Positions 9,293 through 20,166 of a stretch of DNA of 36,475 nucleotides are shown here, piece after piece. The position numbers were made by a program, and so were the translations under genes. Positions within the stretch are counted from its first letter, which is position 1. Each line of letters opens with the position of its first letter. The notes below the pieces were generated by a model. It was not told where the DNA came from, did no database searches, and saw only the letters and a program-made list of their open reading frames with translations. Origin of the DNA: Chara braunii. Its lineage: Eukaryota; Streptophyta; Charophyceae; Charales; Characeae. Location of the stretch: positions 2,542,953 through 2,579,427 of the forward strand of contig BFEA01000121.1 in NCBI GenBank assembly GCA_003427395.1, given 5' to 3'.

Positions 9293-9853
9293 ATGCCCAA
9301 CTTGGTTGAACAGCTAACGTTTGGGGTTGTACTGGAAGAAAGAATAGTCAAGGTAGAAGGGACTCTTCGGATCTCTGACAGAAACCTTTCCATCTTGGTT
9401 GAGCTTGAGTTCTTGCAACCTTTCTTGGATCAGATGAGAGATTCAGCCTTGAGAGTTGTGACCGACCAGATCGAGATTAGCTACCTACTGAAGGTAGTGA
9501 AAGTGGGAGCTACTAAGAGAATATCATATCATTTTTCTGGGGAACGAGTCTCTCTTGCTAGGAGGATTAATACCGGATCATAAACCATGCAATTTGACCA
9601 TGAGATCATACACTTGTCTCGATACTTTATGATTTGGGGTACGGTAAAAGGATATGATAGGAGATTGAGTAGGGATGATGAAAGAAAATTGATTGAGGAC
9701 TGTATTGGGAGATTGAGAAGGATTGCGTTGCCATTGATTAATACCCAGTCTATTATTGCCTATACGCTCTATGGACAAAATTCTCAAAGGGTAGAGCAGA
9801 TAAGAGAAGAGAGAAACGAACATGTGTCCCTTGCAAGGAGAGTGAGAGATTGA
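9293..9853 (+). pseudogene. Duplicated second module ending in (E/H)xVSLARR
   Basis: Two consecutive units lie in the same frame, separated by a TAA at 9581. Unit one (9293-9583) ends ISYHFSGERVSLARRI; unit two (9587-9853) ends REERNEHVSLARRV. Preceding residues (EISYLLKVV and SIIAYTLYG) also align, so this looks like a tandem duplication of about 90 codons. A TGA at 9851 ends the second unit. The same frame continues downstream into gag, which suggests these were the N-terminal part of a gag polyprotein. Family not recognised. Confidence 0.45.
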
Positions 9854-9877
9854 AAAATAAGAAAAGGGAGGACAAAA

Positions 9878-10984
9878 GTGACAGAGAGAGAGAAGAAAGT
9901 ATCAGGGAGAGTCTATGGTCAAGATGGCAAGACGGGGGATACCGAGTTTTCTGTAGGAACTAATGAGGAGGCTCTGATAGGCGTTATACGGGAACTGGTC
10001 GAGAGAGTTGATACAATCAAAGGAGGGTCCGATATTGCAAGAGCAAAAAGACCAGATGAGAGAATTTCATGTTTCAGAGGACCTTAAGTAAATGATTTCC
10101 TGAATGAGTATGAACTGTTTGGGCTCAGTTATGGCTGGACAGACAAGCAACGACTTAAGCACCTTCTATCCTATTGTGACACTGACTCGAGGTTGGCTGT
10201 TCAAGAGTTGATGGAATGAGCCACTACATGGGAAGAGGTTAAGGAAAGAATGAAAAGAGAATTTGAGAAAGACTTAGTTCCAACTACAACCAAGGACTTA
10301 CTCAACATTAGAAGGGCTAAGCATGACACCTTCAATGTTTTTCTTCAGACCTTTATCCGAACAGCAAGAAGAATCCCATATTTGGACGCAGCCCAGAGAT
10401 GCCATATATTTCTGACTAATTTTACTGGCACTGAAAGGCAGACAGTCCGCAATCAGGCCCAACATTAGCCTCTCGGATGCGATGAAATGGTTGCAATTGT
10501 CAGAAGCTTGTCTACGATCTCTCACAAGAAATGGTCATTGGGTCATATTAGTACGTTGGCCAAAGACTGGGAGACAAAGAATGGTCTATGCAGAGGAAAC
10601 AATCTGAATGCTGAAAATATTATTCAAAGAGTTATGACCAACTACATGCCTGTCAATCATACTGTGGATGAAAAAGGGAAGAAAATGGCAGAAAATGATG
10701 ACGATGAGGATGACGATGATGATGATGATGACTATGGTAAGAGAGGGGATTCCTCCAGATCCAGGAAGAATGAAGGAAATGGCGGAAAAGGGAACAGAGA
10801 GAGAAATAAGTACTACGAGCGACCAAATAAGAATTTTGTCTACTACTATTGTGGTGAAGGAGGTCACACTACCACTTACTGTAAGCCATTGGAAAAGGAT
10901 GTGAAGAGTGGGGTGGCAAAGAAGGATGTAACGAGTCATGTTTGTGACAGGTTCATGGAACAAACTAGATCCCAGACATCCTGA
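9878..10984 (+). pseudogene. gag: Ty3/gypsy gag (capsid plus zinc knuckle), nonsense-interrupted
   Basis: One frame runs without frameshift from 9878 to 10984, with stops at 10085 (TAA), 10217 (TGA) and 10466 (TAG). The capsid-like part reads VNDFLNEYELFGLSYGWTDK, then LKHLLSYCD, then TWEEVKERMKREF, in the usual retrotransposon gag order. An acidic Asp run (near 10700-10730) and a basic stretch follow. The nucleocapsid knuckle at 10841-10882 reads YYYCGEGGHTTTYC: the second Cys, the His and the last Cys have the right spacing, but the first Cys is Tyr (TAC). Gag forms the virus-like particle and binds the element RNA. This copy cannot make it. Confidence 0.75.
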
Positions 10985-11527
10985 AGGTATGCGACTTCTT
11001 GTCCTTAAGCATGATGAAAATATGAAGAAAAATAATAAAAGAAAGACAAACGTGAATGTACATACATTTGTAGGCGAACTGTCTAAGGGACTCATACAAG
11101 AGCCTGATAATTCACTTGCCTTGATTGAGCTTCCTCTACGGTCTCTCTCTTTGGTGGAGGACGTGAGTGGTGAGATTATTCCAGATGGGCTTTCGTTAGG
11201 AGAGAATTCGGCCCCTCAGATTTCCTCTGAGTTGGCAGTATTTTTTCCTAACAAGCCTACTTGTTCAACTAACATGATGTCATTTGAAGGCGACTTACCA
11301 CCAGAACTTATTATGGAACCGGACCCAGTGATTGGGGAAGTGAGGAATGTTCATGCACATTTAACCCCCCAAATGATAGAGGAAGAAAAAAAATGAAAAG
11401 TTGAGGAATCTCTGATTGAAATCCTTGATGACCAAGAACCCGAACCTTTAGCGAAAAGAAATGAGCAAGGGAAGAAGAGACGGTTCTTACTCAAGAGGGA
11501 ACTAGAGGATGAAACTGTAATTACTGA
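10985..11527 (+). pseudogene. Gag-pol linker region
   Basis: In frame 3, an open stretch (10938-11396) overlaps the end of gag in another frame. After a TGA in an A-rich run (11394) the same frame remains readable to about 11570, with acidic and Lys/Arg-rich segments (LIEILDDQEPEPLAKRN). No domain is recognisable. Position and composition fit the low-complexity linker between gag and protease. The overlap of frames near 10940-10984 could reflect programmed frameshifting or just an indel; I cannot tell which. Confidence 0.45.
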
Positions 11528-12354
11528 TTGGAAGAAACAAAGGTCGCATTGTCCTTCAAGGAGGCAATGACATTAGCACCCAAGTTGAGAGAGGAATTGA
11601 AGAAATTAGTTGAGAAAAAGAGAATGAAAGTTAATTATTTGGGATCAGTCTTTCCTAGTCAGGTTAACAGGACCTTGTCTGGTTGCAAGATGAGATTCGC
11701 AACAATGGGTTGTGGCTATTTAACGATCTATGTTAATCAAGTGAAAATTCGAGTTTCAGTGGATTCTGGGACGCAGATGATACTTATCTCTTAGAAGGCA
11801 ATGGAAGCCTGTGGACTGACTATTGATAGGCCTGCTATGCAAACACTAAGCAATATTGTTGGAGAGCTCTTCGTGGGAGGATTTATTGATCATCTGCCTA
11901 TTAAAGTCGGGATGATGTCAGTCAAGCTATTGGGCTTCGTGATACCAGACTTGGATCATAACTGTATTTGGGCACTTCATTCTTACATAGGATGGAGGCT
12001 GTCCAGTTTTTCAGTCATGAAGGGTCATGGATCAGTCTGCAAGACCCGGAAACTGCGCAAGAGCAGACTTTCGTGGTTTGTGTCGCCTATCATCACAAAC
12101 ACAAGATATCAGCCAACTCAATTAGAAGGGAAGACTCCGCTGAGAGGGCAAGAAAAATAAAGGGAAAAGCTAAACAGGAACTTAAGGAGGAAGTCTCTGT
12201 TGATATTAATCAGATTTCAAAGATGGTAAAAGCCCTTGATAGATTCAAAGACGAAGATGGGCAGATTGAGGCATTTAAGAAAGTTGTTAGGACTGCCAAG
12301 GGTGGAAAAATGAAATTAAAATTTGCGTCAACTCATCCTTTTTTAGAAAAATAG
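11528..12354 (+). pseudogene. Ty3/gypsy aspartic protease region
   Basis: The retropepsin-like motif VSVDSGTQMILIS is at about 11755-11792, with the catalytic D-S-G intact; a TAG follows at 11792-11794. The frame then continues through MEACGLTIDR to a hydrophobic strand and the F.IPDLDHN segment. Near 11965 it shifts to frame 1 (LGTSFLHRMEAV...), corresponding to the ILGKPW segment of the minus-strand relative at 32.6 kb. The frame-1 part runs to 12354 as a charged connector to RT. The protease would process the gag-pol polyprotein. Stops and the shift make it non-functional. Confidence 0.7.
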
Positions 12355-12389
12355 TCACTGGGTCGAAAAAAAAATATAAACCCAAGGGG

Positions 12390-13452
12390 GTGAAGAAGAA
12401 CCCAGTGACAGTCCTAATAGAAAAGGATTATGATGAGGCACTGGAAAAAGCAAGGAGAATTATCAAGGCATTAAGGGAATCAACAAAATTTGGGAATAGA
12501 GTCACTAGGAAAAGGTTTGACACGATGAAGATAGACTCTGATCAATTTATTCTGCCTAAAGAGAAAGAATACATTTTCAAAGTGTGTCAAAAGTTCTCTG
12601 GTGCATTTTCCTTTAATGATGAAGAAAGAGGGCGGTTGGATGTGGATATGATTAAGATGACACAAATCTAGACAGTTGATCACATACCTTGGAATGATAG
12701 ACCAACCAAGTATGCCTTGAAAGAAAAGGCAGAAGTGATAAAGTATCTTGACAAAAAGATTGTCTCCAATGTTGTTGAACCTGCTGATGGACCGTATGCT
12801 AACCACTGGTTTTGCTTTTGGAAACCAGGGGGTGGATTGAGATGAATACAAAATCTCCAGAAGCTCAACTCAGTAACGGTACGTGATGCAGGTAGCCTCC
12901 CTAATGCTGATATTATTTTTGAATCTTTTGCTGGTCGATGCATTTATTCTTTAATTGATTTATATTCTGGCTATGATCAGTTTCCCATTGATCCCACTAT
13001 TCGACCAATGACCGCCATGCACACACCAAGGGGTCTCATTCAGATGTGCGTGGTGCCCCAAGGGTGGACTAATGGTGTGACAGTGGTTCAAAGGGATATG
13101 TTCAAAGTCATGCAGGATATCTTACCTGAGATAACCAGCCCCTATATTGATGATAATCCTGTGAAAGGACCTATGGTAAGAGATGAGACTTTGGTTGGGG
13201 ATGGCGTAAGAAAGTTTGTTTTGGAGCATGCTAAGGGTGTGAAGCAGGTCCTGGAGAGACTTCATAAGTATAATACGACTGCCAGTGGACCAAAGTCACT
13301 TCTCTTCCAAGTAGAGGTCACCATTTTGGGCTTCAAATATTTCAACAAGGGTAGGAGCCCTGATCCCAAGAAGATAGACAAGATTTTGAACTGGCCTCTG
13401 CCCCTCAAGTGGGTGACAAATGTCAGGAGCTTCTTAGGTATCTGGAGGAAGT
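12390..13452 (+). pseudogene. pol: Ty3/gypsy reverse transcriptase, truncated before RNase H
   Basis: Frame 3 is readable throughout. An N-terminal connector leads to FSGAFSFNDEERGRLD, then HIPWNDRP and FWKPGGGLR, then SLIDLYSGYDQ, the VPQGWTNG segment, and the catalytic PYIDDNPVKG with both Asp present. VTILGFKY, SPDPKKIDKI..WP and FLGIW (end of the RT thumb) follow. Two stops break it: TAG at 12669 and TGA at 12843. Similarity ends abruptly at about 13452; RNase H and integrase are absent and are replaced by a minus-strand fragment of another element. The closest relative in the window is the minus-strand RT at 30760-31917, which shares PYIDDNP(V/I)KG. Confidence 0.85.
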
Positions 13453-13703
13453 GTAGGGAGCGTCGTAGCACGCCTCGTATTTTTTTTTTAATAGTATTTC
13501 ATCCTCGTTGGGGACGGGGTTCTTTCGTACCACCCAGGGAATCACGGGCGTGGGTAGACCCTTGAATGGGTCCCATACCCGTACCTTTCTTCCTCCTCCT
13601 CCTCCAAGTTGATGTGCCTTCTGGCACGAGGTGCTGGCTCCTCTGGAGCCTTGCCTCCTCTTCCACCTCTCCCTCTCCCCTCTCCTCGACGTGCCTCAGG
13701 CAT
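13453..13703 (-). pseudogene. N-terminal gag-like fragment of another retroelement
   Basis: On the minus strand an ATG at 13703 opens 53 codons (stop at 13542). The product begins MPEARRGEGRGRGGRGG and continues into a Pro/Ala and Glu-rich segment, then YGYGTHSRVYPRP. A frameshift would extend it as VIPWVVRKNPVPNEDEILLKK. The basic Gly/Arg start followed by an acidic run resembles gag N-termini of some Ty3 elements, but no capsid or knuckle is present. It is cut at about 13453 where the plus-strand RT ends. Confidence 0.35.
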
Positions 13704-14388
13704 GGTGCAAGATTAAACTATAGTTGAAAAGAAAGTAGGAAAGAAAGAAACACAACAATAAAAATAGAGATTAAGAGAACACCGTGAGAATAAAGAGGAC
13801 CACACTTCTAAGAGAGAAAGAAGGGAGTAGTTGCGCAGATCCCGCAGGGCTGCTGCACAATGGAAGAGACAGGAGTGCACTGCAAAAGAGAAGGCGCTAA
13901 GGCAAGCTCTCTACAAGAAGGCTTCGCTGCAGACTACTGTGAAGACAAGTGAGTGCACCACTGACTCTAGTTGTTTTATACTAACTGTCCGCTTTGTTCT
14001 AGCCCAGAGGGGATGCTGGGCGGGGGGTTGGTATCATGTCGGATGGTACAGTGTCCCGACCCTCCGCTGTGTACTAGTTGCTTGCTCAGGGGAGTTCGAC
14101 TGATGTACCAAGCCTCCCTACCTGTGGACCACTATGGGTCGCATTCTGTTGAGGGGTGGGTCTAATCGACGCTTCCCTTAGGAAAAGAGTGGGTGCGCTG
14201 CTTAACTTTTGGCTGACCATGCCAGTCTGGTACCATGCAGTGCAGCAGAGCTCAATCAGTTTATGGTCGTGGCAGCGGTCGGGTTCACTTAGAGGCGGGG
14301 TGGCAAAGGCCGTAAAGGTCCCTTCAGCTGCGCATCAGGCCCCTGTAGCTGGGTTCATGGGTAGGTGCGATGGCGACGGTCGCTGTCA
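13704..14388 (-). mobile_element. Possible minus-strand LTR and leader of the same fragment
   Basis: Read on the minus strand, this begins TGACAGCGACC at 14388, contains TATAAAA (about 13972-13978) and leads into the gag-like ATG at 13703. That order (TG start, TATA, leader, gag) suits an LTR plus leader. I found no clear primer-binding site, second LTR or target duplication, so the boundaries are uncertain. Plus-strand frames here have no recognisable content. Confidence 0.35.
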
Positions 14389-14420
14389 GTAAAAGAAAAT
14401 TACTGAAAAGGGGAAAAGAA

Positions 14421-14441
14421 AAGAGTGAAAGGGGAGGGGGT
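14421..14441 (+). other. Polypurine tract candidate
   Basis: A purine run (AAGAGTGAAAGGGGAGGGGG) is followed by TTGAATG. A polypurine tract is expected immediately before the 3' LTR of the plus-strand element, and this is the only strong one between the RT remnant and the right repeat. A TG at 14442 could be the LTR start, but similarity to the left repeat is not visible until the ATT tract about 115-500 bp further on. Confidence 0.4.
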
Positions 14442-14572
14442 TGAATGTGGAGCCTTAGATCTGTGCCTAGACCTGGATCGTTGCTTTTGCATCTTGGGGT
14501 CTATGATTTAGTGATGTCGTGGTCCAAGAGAATTTTGAAGCGATTCCCCTTCTCCATTATTATTATTATTAT

Positions 14573-14953
14573 CTAGGTAGCATGGCACGTCCAAGTGGAT
14601 TAACTATCCGTACTATCCGGCCGGAACATCCGGGGTAAAAAGGTTTATCTGGAATTTTCGGATAAATTTCGGATAATAAAAAATAAAAAATTAAATTATC
14701 TTTTTTTGCTTCTATTTTTTATCTCTAGATCTGATAGGAATTTTGAAATGACTACAAGCCAAAAGTTGTTGGAATTGTTATAATCTACAACATACTTTTG
14801 TTTCCATATTTTTTCGAGACGTTTTGTTTTTTTGGAAAAGTACCCTATTTTGACCCTCCAGATACACTTAATCCGGTTTTATCCGGGCAGTATTATCCGG
14901 CCTGTAAATTCGAATAGATCAAGGGTGCCTAGATATATGTATTTGCTACCTAG
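14573..14953. mobile_element. 381-bp MITE-like insertion with inverted termini
   Basis: It is bounded by CTAGGTAGCA (14573-14582) and its exact inverse TGCTACCTAG (14944-14953). The interior is AT-rich, with several ATCCGG / CGGATA words near both ends, which would suit transposase-binding subterminal repeats. It sits inside an ATT tract; flanks ATTATTAT and ATTACTAT could be an 8-bp target duplication, but the microsatellite makes that weak. No ORF of note. A non-autonomous hAT-like element is the best guess. Confidence 0.45.
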
Positions 14954-15537
14954 ATTACTATTATTATTATTATTATTATTATTGTTATTATTATTATTAT
15001 TACCGATTTCTTATATTTATTTTTTTCCCTTTTATCATTTTGAGGGGGACTAATGGTTCGTTTATGAAACATGATAGCGAACTGGTTGCTCAGACCGAAT
15101 AACCTTTTGTGCTCTACTGTGCCGCAGAAGGGACCTGCCGAGCACTGCAATAGTGGAGCCCCAAAAGGGAGCACCCGCGACCACTTTGGTAGGGGACCTA
15201 TCACCTTCAATGGAAGGTCATAAGCCCCCTCCTTGCCATCGGACGCTGGTACCTATCAAGAAACGGTCCGGTGACCCTCTGAAAGAGAGAAGAGAAATCA
15301 GTCGGTATTCCGTTATAGGACCGTTGCGCGTCGAGTCAGTGGTCTTTTCGAGTAGAGTTGAAGTGACTACAAATATTATTTGAAGTGGGTGCCGGCTAAA
15401 ATTGACCGTTGAGTTCCAACTTTCCTTTTCCCTTTTATTCCTTCTACTGTTCAATTATATTTTATTTCCTTACTTTGTTGGTAAAAAAATGTTCCAAGTC
15501 TTCACCTGAAGTACAGATAGTCTACGTATGGTGACTC

Positions 15538-15544
15538 TATAAGA
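15538..15544 (+). promoter_or_regulatory. TATA-like box (TATAAGA), right copy
   Basis: Counterpart of TATAAAG at 1504, located about 175 bases upstream of the ORF-A start in this copy. Confidence 0.35.
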
Positions 15545-15714
15545 GGAAGGGCGGTCGCACTATCGGCTATTGGTCATCAGTTGCACGCAAGCCATCTTGC
15601 TACGCCAACGTCGCTGGTTTAAGACAGGGGGGCGGAGGAGTGAGGGCAAGAGTGGCTTGTGTGCGTGCTTGTGCACCAAATAACAAGTTCAAATTATTTC
15701 GAAAGCACGTGATT

Positions 15715-16170
15715 ATGGCCTTTCATGGCTATAGGCCAGATTGTTGGAACCTTTTAACGAGCTGGAGACCGATGTCCGTCGAAGGGCCTTGGATAACCAC
15801 TATTCTGAATTACGATGGGGGAAGCAAGGCACGACTGAAAATCAACGTAGAGGGGGCGAGAGAGGAGGAGATGAGGGGTGAACCGAGGTTGTAGGCAGCG
15901 GTCATGGAGGCCAAGGACTGTGCGAAACGGAGGTGTATGCAAGATGGCGTCACGACAGAGATCTAGGTGATAGTTGCCTACCATGAGGCAGAGACCTCCA
16001 TGGACACAGTGGAACGCGAGCAAACTCACCTGGACCGAGACTCGGGGGTGAGAGCGACACGAGCGCAGCGGGGACCCTTTCCTGGCACGGGTTGGACCAG
16101 TGGCAGAGGGACCACCCACTCACCGAGCCTGTGGAGAGAGGCCCGGAGGCCAACTCGTAGCGATGGAAGG
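15715..16170 (+). pseudogene. ORF-A, decayed right copy
   Basis: The start MAFHGYRPDC aligns with the start of the left ORF-A, and LKINVEGAREEEMR is almost identical to the left copy. TAG stops at about 15892 (Gln in the left copy) and 15964 interrupt it. After LDRD the frame shifts, but the matching words (LDQW, RDHP, PEANS) remain readable in another frame. So this copy cannot be translated, while the left copy is open. Function unknown. Confidence 0.55.
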
Positions 16171-19100
16171 ACTAGGGTCACTAGGCCGAGGGAGCGAGGG
16201 TCAACTCGCGAGGAAAAGGGGGCAGAGAGAGCGGTAAGAGAGTGAGAAAGAGAGAGAGATATGCGACACACAACTCGTGAGAGGGGGATTTTTGAGTGAT
16301 GTTAATCGGAGTGCTGCACCATTCAGTCGGGGAGAGAGATGCGACCATGAGTAGGAGGACACAATGAAGTAGAGGGCTCCTTTCGTTGACGTCACCCGTC
16401 GGATTGGCATCACGTGTAGGTAGAGTGAAGTGTATGTTGACTTTCCCTTGGCGCGATAGTCCGACATAACTGGAGTGGGTGCCGACACGGGGAGACTAAC
16501 GCCTGGTTGAACAAGAGACTGCGGCAACGGGGGAAAGGTGCGAAGAGATAGGGCAGGGGATCCCTATGAGCTGTGGCCGCGGATGACTGAAAGCGAAGGG
16601 CGTGAGAGGTGACGCTTGGGCATCCTGGGACGAGGTTCTTGACGAGGTTCTTGACGAGCTCAGACTGTACTCGCTCCCTGGATGGTGACATCAGCAGCTC
16701 GGCGACATGATTCTCATCTTTTGCCTTTGCACATTCTGCAACTGCCTTAGTGTATTAAGTCGACAGACCGGATCGGGAACAATGGGATCTTTTACTGGCA
16801 CAATCAGTGGGGACAACGGTTGGAGGCTACTCTCGAAAGAGTGTGAGGAGCTGAGGTTGCTGGTTAGATGCGGTCAGGCTTTTCACCTTGATCGGAGAGA
16901 AAAGGGAAACTGTGCTTGCTCGAGAGTGTTGGGGAGAGAGCGGTTGGTCTCAAAGTTTACATGGGCGCGCAAGTGTAAAGGTGCCAGCGCTAATAGTCAA
17001 CTGTGACCTTTACTTCCCTTTCGATTAGCTGTCACTTTTGAACTCGTCAGCGCTCTAGCTCTTCATGCCCCGTGGCTTCCTTTCGAGCCATTCAGGCCAG
17101 TACGGGGGAGTTCTGTCCCAACTTGAATGGAGAACAATGCGTTATGCTACCGGATGGACGTGTAATAATTAGGCTGCCCTGAGAAAACCTATGAAGGTGC
17201 TGCTAGGGTCATCGACCTCTCTGTAAGGTCTTATAAACCGTAGAGTGATGAGGCTTTCTCCGGATCGAGACGTGGGTTTAAGATATTCTTGGGAACGAGG
17301 ATTCTAGAATCTCGACACTAATAGAGAACCAGACTGGTAATGACTTTTATGAGGATATCCTCCTCGTCTGACCAGTTGTGGATTGACATGTTTTGCCAGT
17401 ATATAGTTGTCAAGGCGGGATCTCACGTTATAGTCCAAACAGTGAGTTTGTTGTCTTTCTTTGGGGATCACGTTTTGAGCAGATGCTCTGGGGTTTAAAG
17501 TTGCGTATGACCCATATTTTAAGCCGACTGTTTCGAAGGACCCTGACAGATTGATGTGTGATCAAGCCAGCCAAGATAAGACATCATCTATTCAGCCATT
17601 GCCCTTTTCATTCCTTTTCTTTCTATTTTTTCCTTTTCCCTTACTCGAGCCGTTTGATTCCCTTATGCCTGGTTTCGAATGAAAACTCTTTAGTTAGCTA
17701 GCGTGACAAATGAAGTCTCTTAAATGAAAAAGGTACACCAAAGATAAAAGATCGAAAGATCGACGAAACATGTAACACCTAAAGTCTCATCTCTACTTAG
17801 GGTGGCAGAAGGATGCTCAACTTTCTACTAAGTTAAGAAAAGTCAGTCCTGCAGCTTGTCCATAACCTTTAGAAATCGTTGCCTAAGTCTTGGCTTTCAA
17901 CAGAGGGGGTAAACTGGTCGGCATAACTTGCCGTTGAACAGAACTCTTGGCAGGCTCACAAAATTTTATCTTAGTCTTCCTGGGAGTTAATCTCACCCTT
18001 CTCTTGATGCTTTAATTAATGAGTCGCAGAGGAAAGAAATGACAATTAAGAAAAACAGTCTATCTGATCGCTAAAGTCCTCCTTGATGGGGACTAGTGAT
18101 AATGAGTTGTCCTAAACTCCAGCGTTGTTTTGGAAGCTAATTGACTCGAGCGGGGATAAAAGGGTAAAGGTATGCGGGTTGTTCTACTAAGGCAAACTCT
18201 AACGGATGTTTGTCTGACACTGAAAACTAGGACATTGGAAAAGGGGGAGGGGGGGGCAAAGAGATAGCCCTTAACCTAATCGTATAAGGTCGATCACCCC
18301 CCACACTAGGGATCGTCATTTTGGGTGAGATTTGGTACGATATTGAGAGCTTCGTTTTCCCAGAAAATGAGCAAGGGATAGTCCTATGCACAGAGATGCC
18401 TTGCTGACAGCACGTTTTATTTTCCGACCCTGGGACCTCATTCGCTCTACGAACATAAGAGCCTACACTCGAAGTTACAGTGCCGAGTACCAAAGATATG
18501 CCTCACCCTCAATTTATTGTAACTGAATGAGGGGTATATCACATACTCGGGGACCGTATCCTCCGAGTATGATAATGATTTGAACTCAGAATTAACATTT
18601 TGAATGACATCAGGCATTGAACTAGTAGCAGTGTGAAGAGATCGGACTGGGTCCGTACTTGGAGCAGCTATATAGTGCCTTTGTACCAAGAGCATAGTAC
18701 TCAGATATTGTAGAGTGTATGAAGACAAGGACTCTGAGCCCACATAATTATCTCCCTTGAAACAATGAAATGGGAAAGACCGTCAAAAAGTTTGTAGATG
18801 ATGGGGCAACTATGCGTTCTCACATTCCAATAAGAGCGAGGTCTGCGTTTGAGAACGCTTGTGCGTTGTGCCAAACGAGAACAACTCTCGGATAAGCACT
18901 CAGATGATCAAATAAGACTGAGAGTGATGCTCGATATGAGGCAAGGCCACATCCAGTGACACCGCGAGCAACCATCTCATCTGCTTCATCCGCAGACGAG
19001 ACGTGATGGACCCCAACTGAGTAATCATCAGTCTGCTTGAGAGACTCTTTAAAATTCACATGTGAACTCTGTTCTCACCCACTTAATACGGCTTTCAGGG

Positions 19101-19748
19101 AAAACTATCTCTTATATCTGTTAGGTCAAACGACAGGGATAGTCATTTCCTTACCACCACTAATCTGTCTCCAGGTCGGCTCCAATCAAATTGAGTTTTG
19201 CCCGGTGCTCAGTATAGTTTCAATATCAACACCTGTACGTGGGCAATGATCCAGTCATCGCAGGTCTGCGAGCCATCATTGAACGCTCCTTACCAAAATA
19301 CCTGCTCTTCAATGTGAATCAGCCTCGAGTGGCTAGCTGCTTCACAGCGCATCTCAGAGTCCAAGGGCCTCAACACCTGAGATGCAGGCAACGCCCAGAG
19401 CACATATGCATGGGGTTCTGTGCTTACCACTGGGTGCGCCGCAGGTCATGAGACAAGAGAACCAGCCCCGTGCCTAAGGTCTTTCGAGGAAATAATTTTA
19501 GACAAGGCTCCGTTGAGGGTTGGGCCCTGTCTGGAGCTAGGTTTTCAAAAGGGGTCCTGCAAGAGACTATCCGTAAGCAGACCAGGGGTGAATTTTGGGC
19601 ATGAGCAAGCATTCCGCTCTTTTTCCCTTGAAAGGTTACATACCAGTTAGCCGACATCACACATGCTCGCGACATAGAGTGACCCTTGACAATGGACTTA
19701 TATCGACACCCTATTAAGGCCCGAGCTACGAGTTGTGAAAGGAACGAT
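16171..19748 (+). other. Interior of the right repeat, no gene recognised
   Basis: No protein domain, RNA gene or array is visible. One segment, 18041-18096, preserves the C-terminus of the short ORF seen at 3979-4191, ending at a shared stop after (L/F)DGD. A 9-bp inverted repeat (GCATCTCAG at 19349-19357, CTGAGATGC at 19377-19385) could form a hairpin. A G-run lies at 18243-18257. Other short frames on both strands are not supported. Confidence 0.45.
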
Positions 19749-19980
19749 GAAAGATGCAGAAGTTCTGGTGGTGAAGTGTGCGATCCGTAAAGACAAGAAA
19801 GAGGGATGGGAAGAAGAAGCATGCCGAGACATGGATTCTCGTAGGCAGTCTTAGAGGGAACAAGCTGTTCAGTTAGAAGGGGAAAAAAAAATTATTGAAT
19901 ACGTGTTTTATTTCTATGATTGCAACGACAAAATGCACATTACTTGTTCGTTGCTAGAGATGGTTGAACAAATCCAAGGT
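19749..19980 (+). pseudogene. Decayed homologue of the 5473-5685 ORF
   Basis: One frame reads VVKCAIRKDKKEGWEEEACRDM and continues past a TAG into a charged stretch and FYFYD. This parallels the left copy (CALYQAKTEGWEDKIL...STFFTSANQ). It is recognisable only by this pairing. Confidence 0.35.
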
Positions 19981-20166
19981 TAAGCTCGTGTGAACACTAG
20001 AAAATTTCAGCTCCACTTGGAATCCAATCATCACGATAAGTTAGTATCCCTCAGTCAGTTTTCTTGTCGGAACTGTTCGGTTTAAAGGGTCACCATCAAC
20101 CTCGTTGATCATCGTCAGTTGAAATTCATCATTATGAAGATTGACTCTTGACATTCATTCTGACAA

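Noticed and set aside
10586-11095. Minus-strand ORF of 169 codons with hydrophobic runs
   Set aside because: It is antisense to the gag Asp-rich run and zinc knuckle; the Ile/Val runs are a by-product of GAT repeats.
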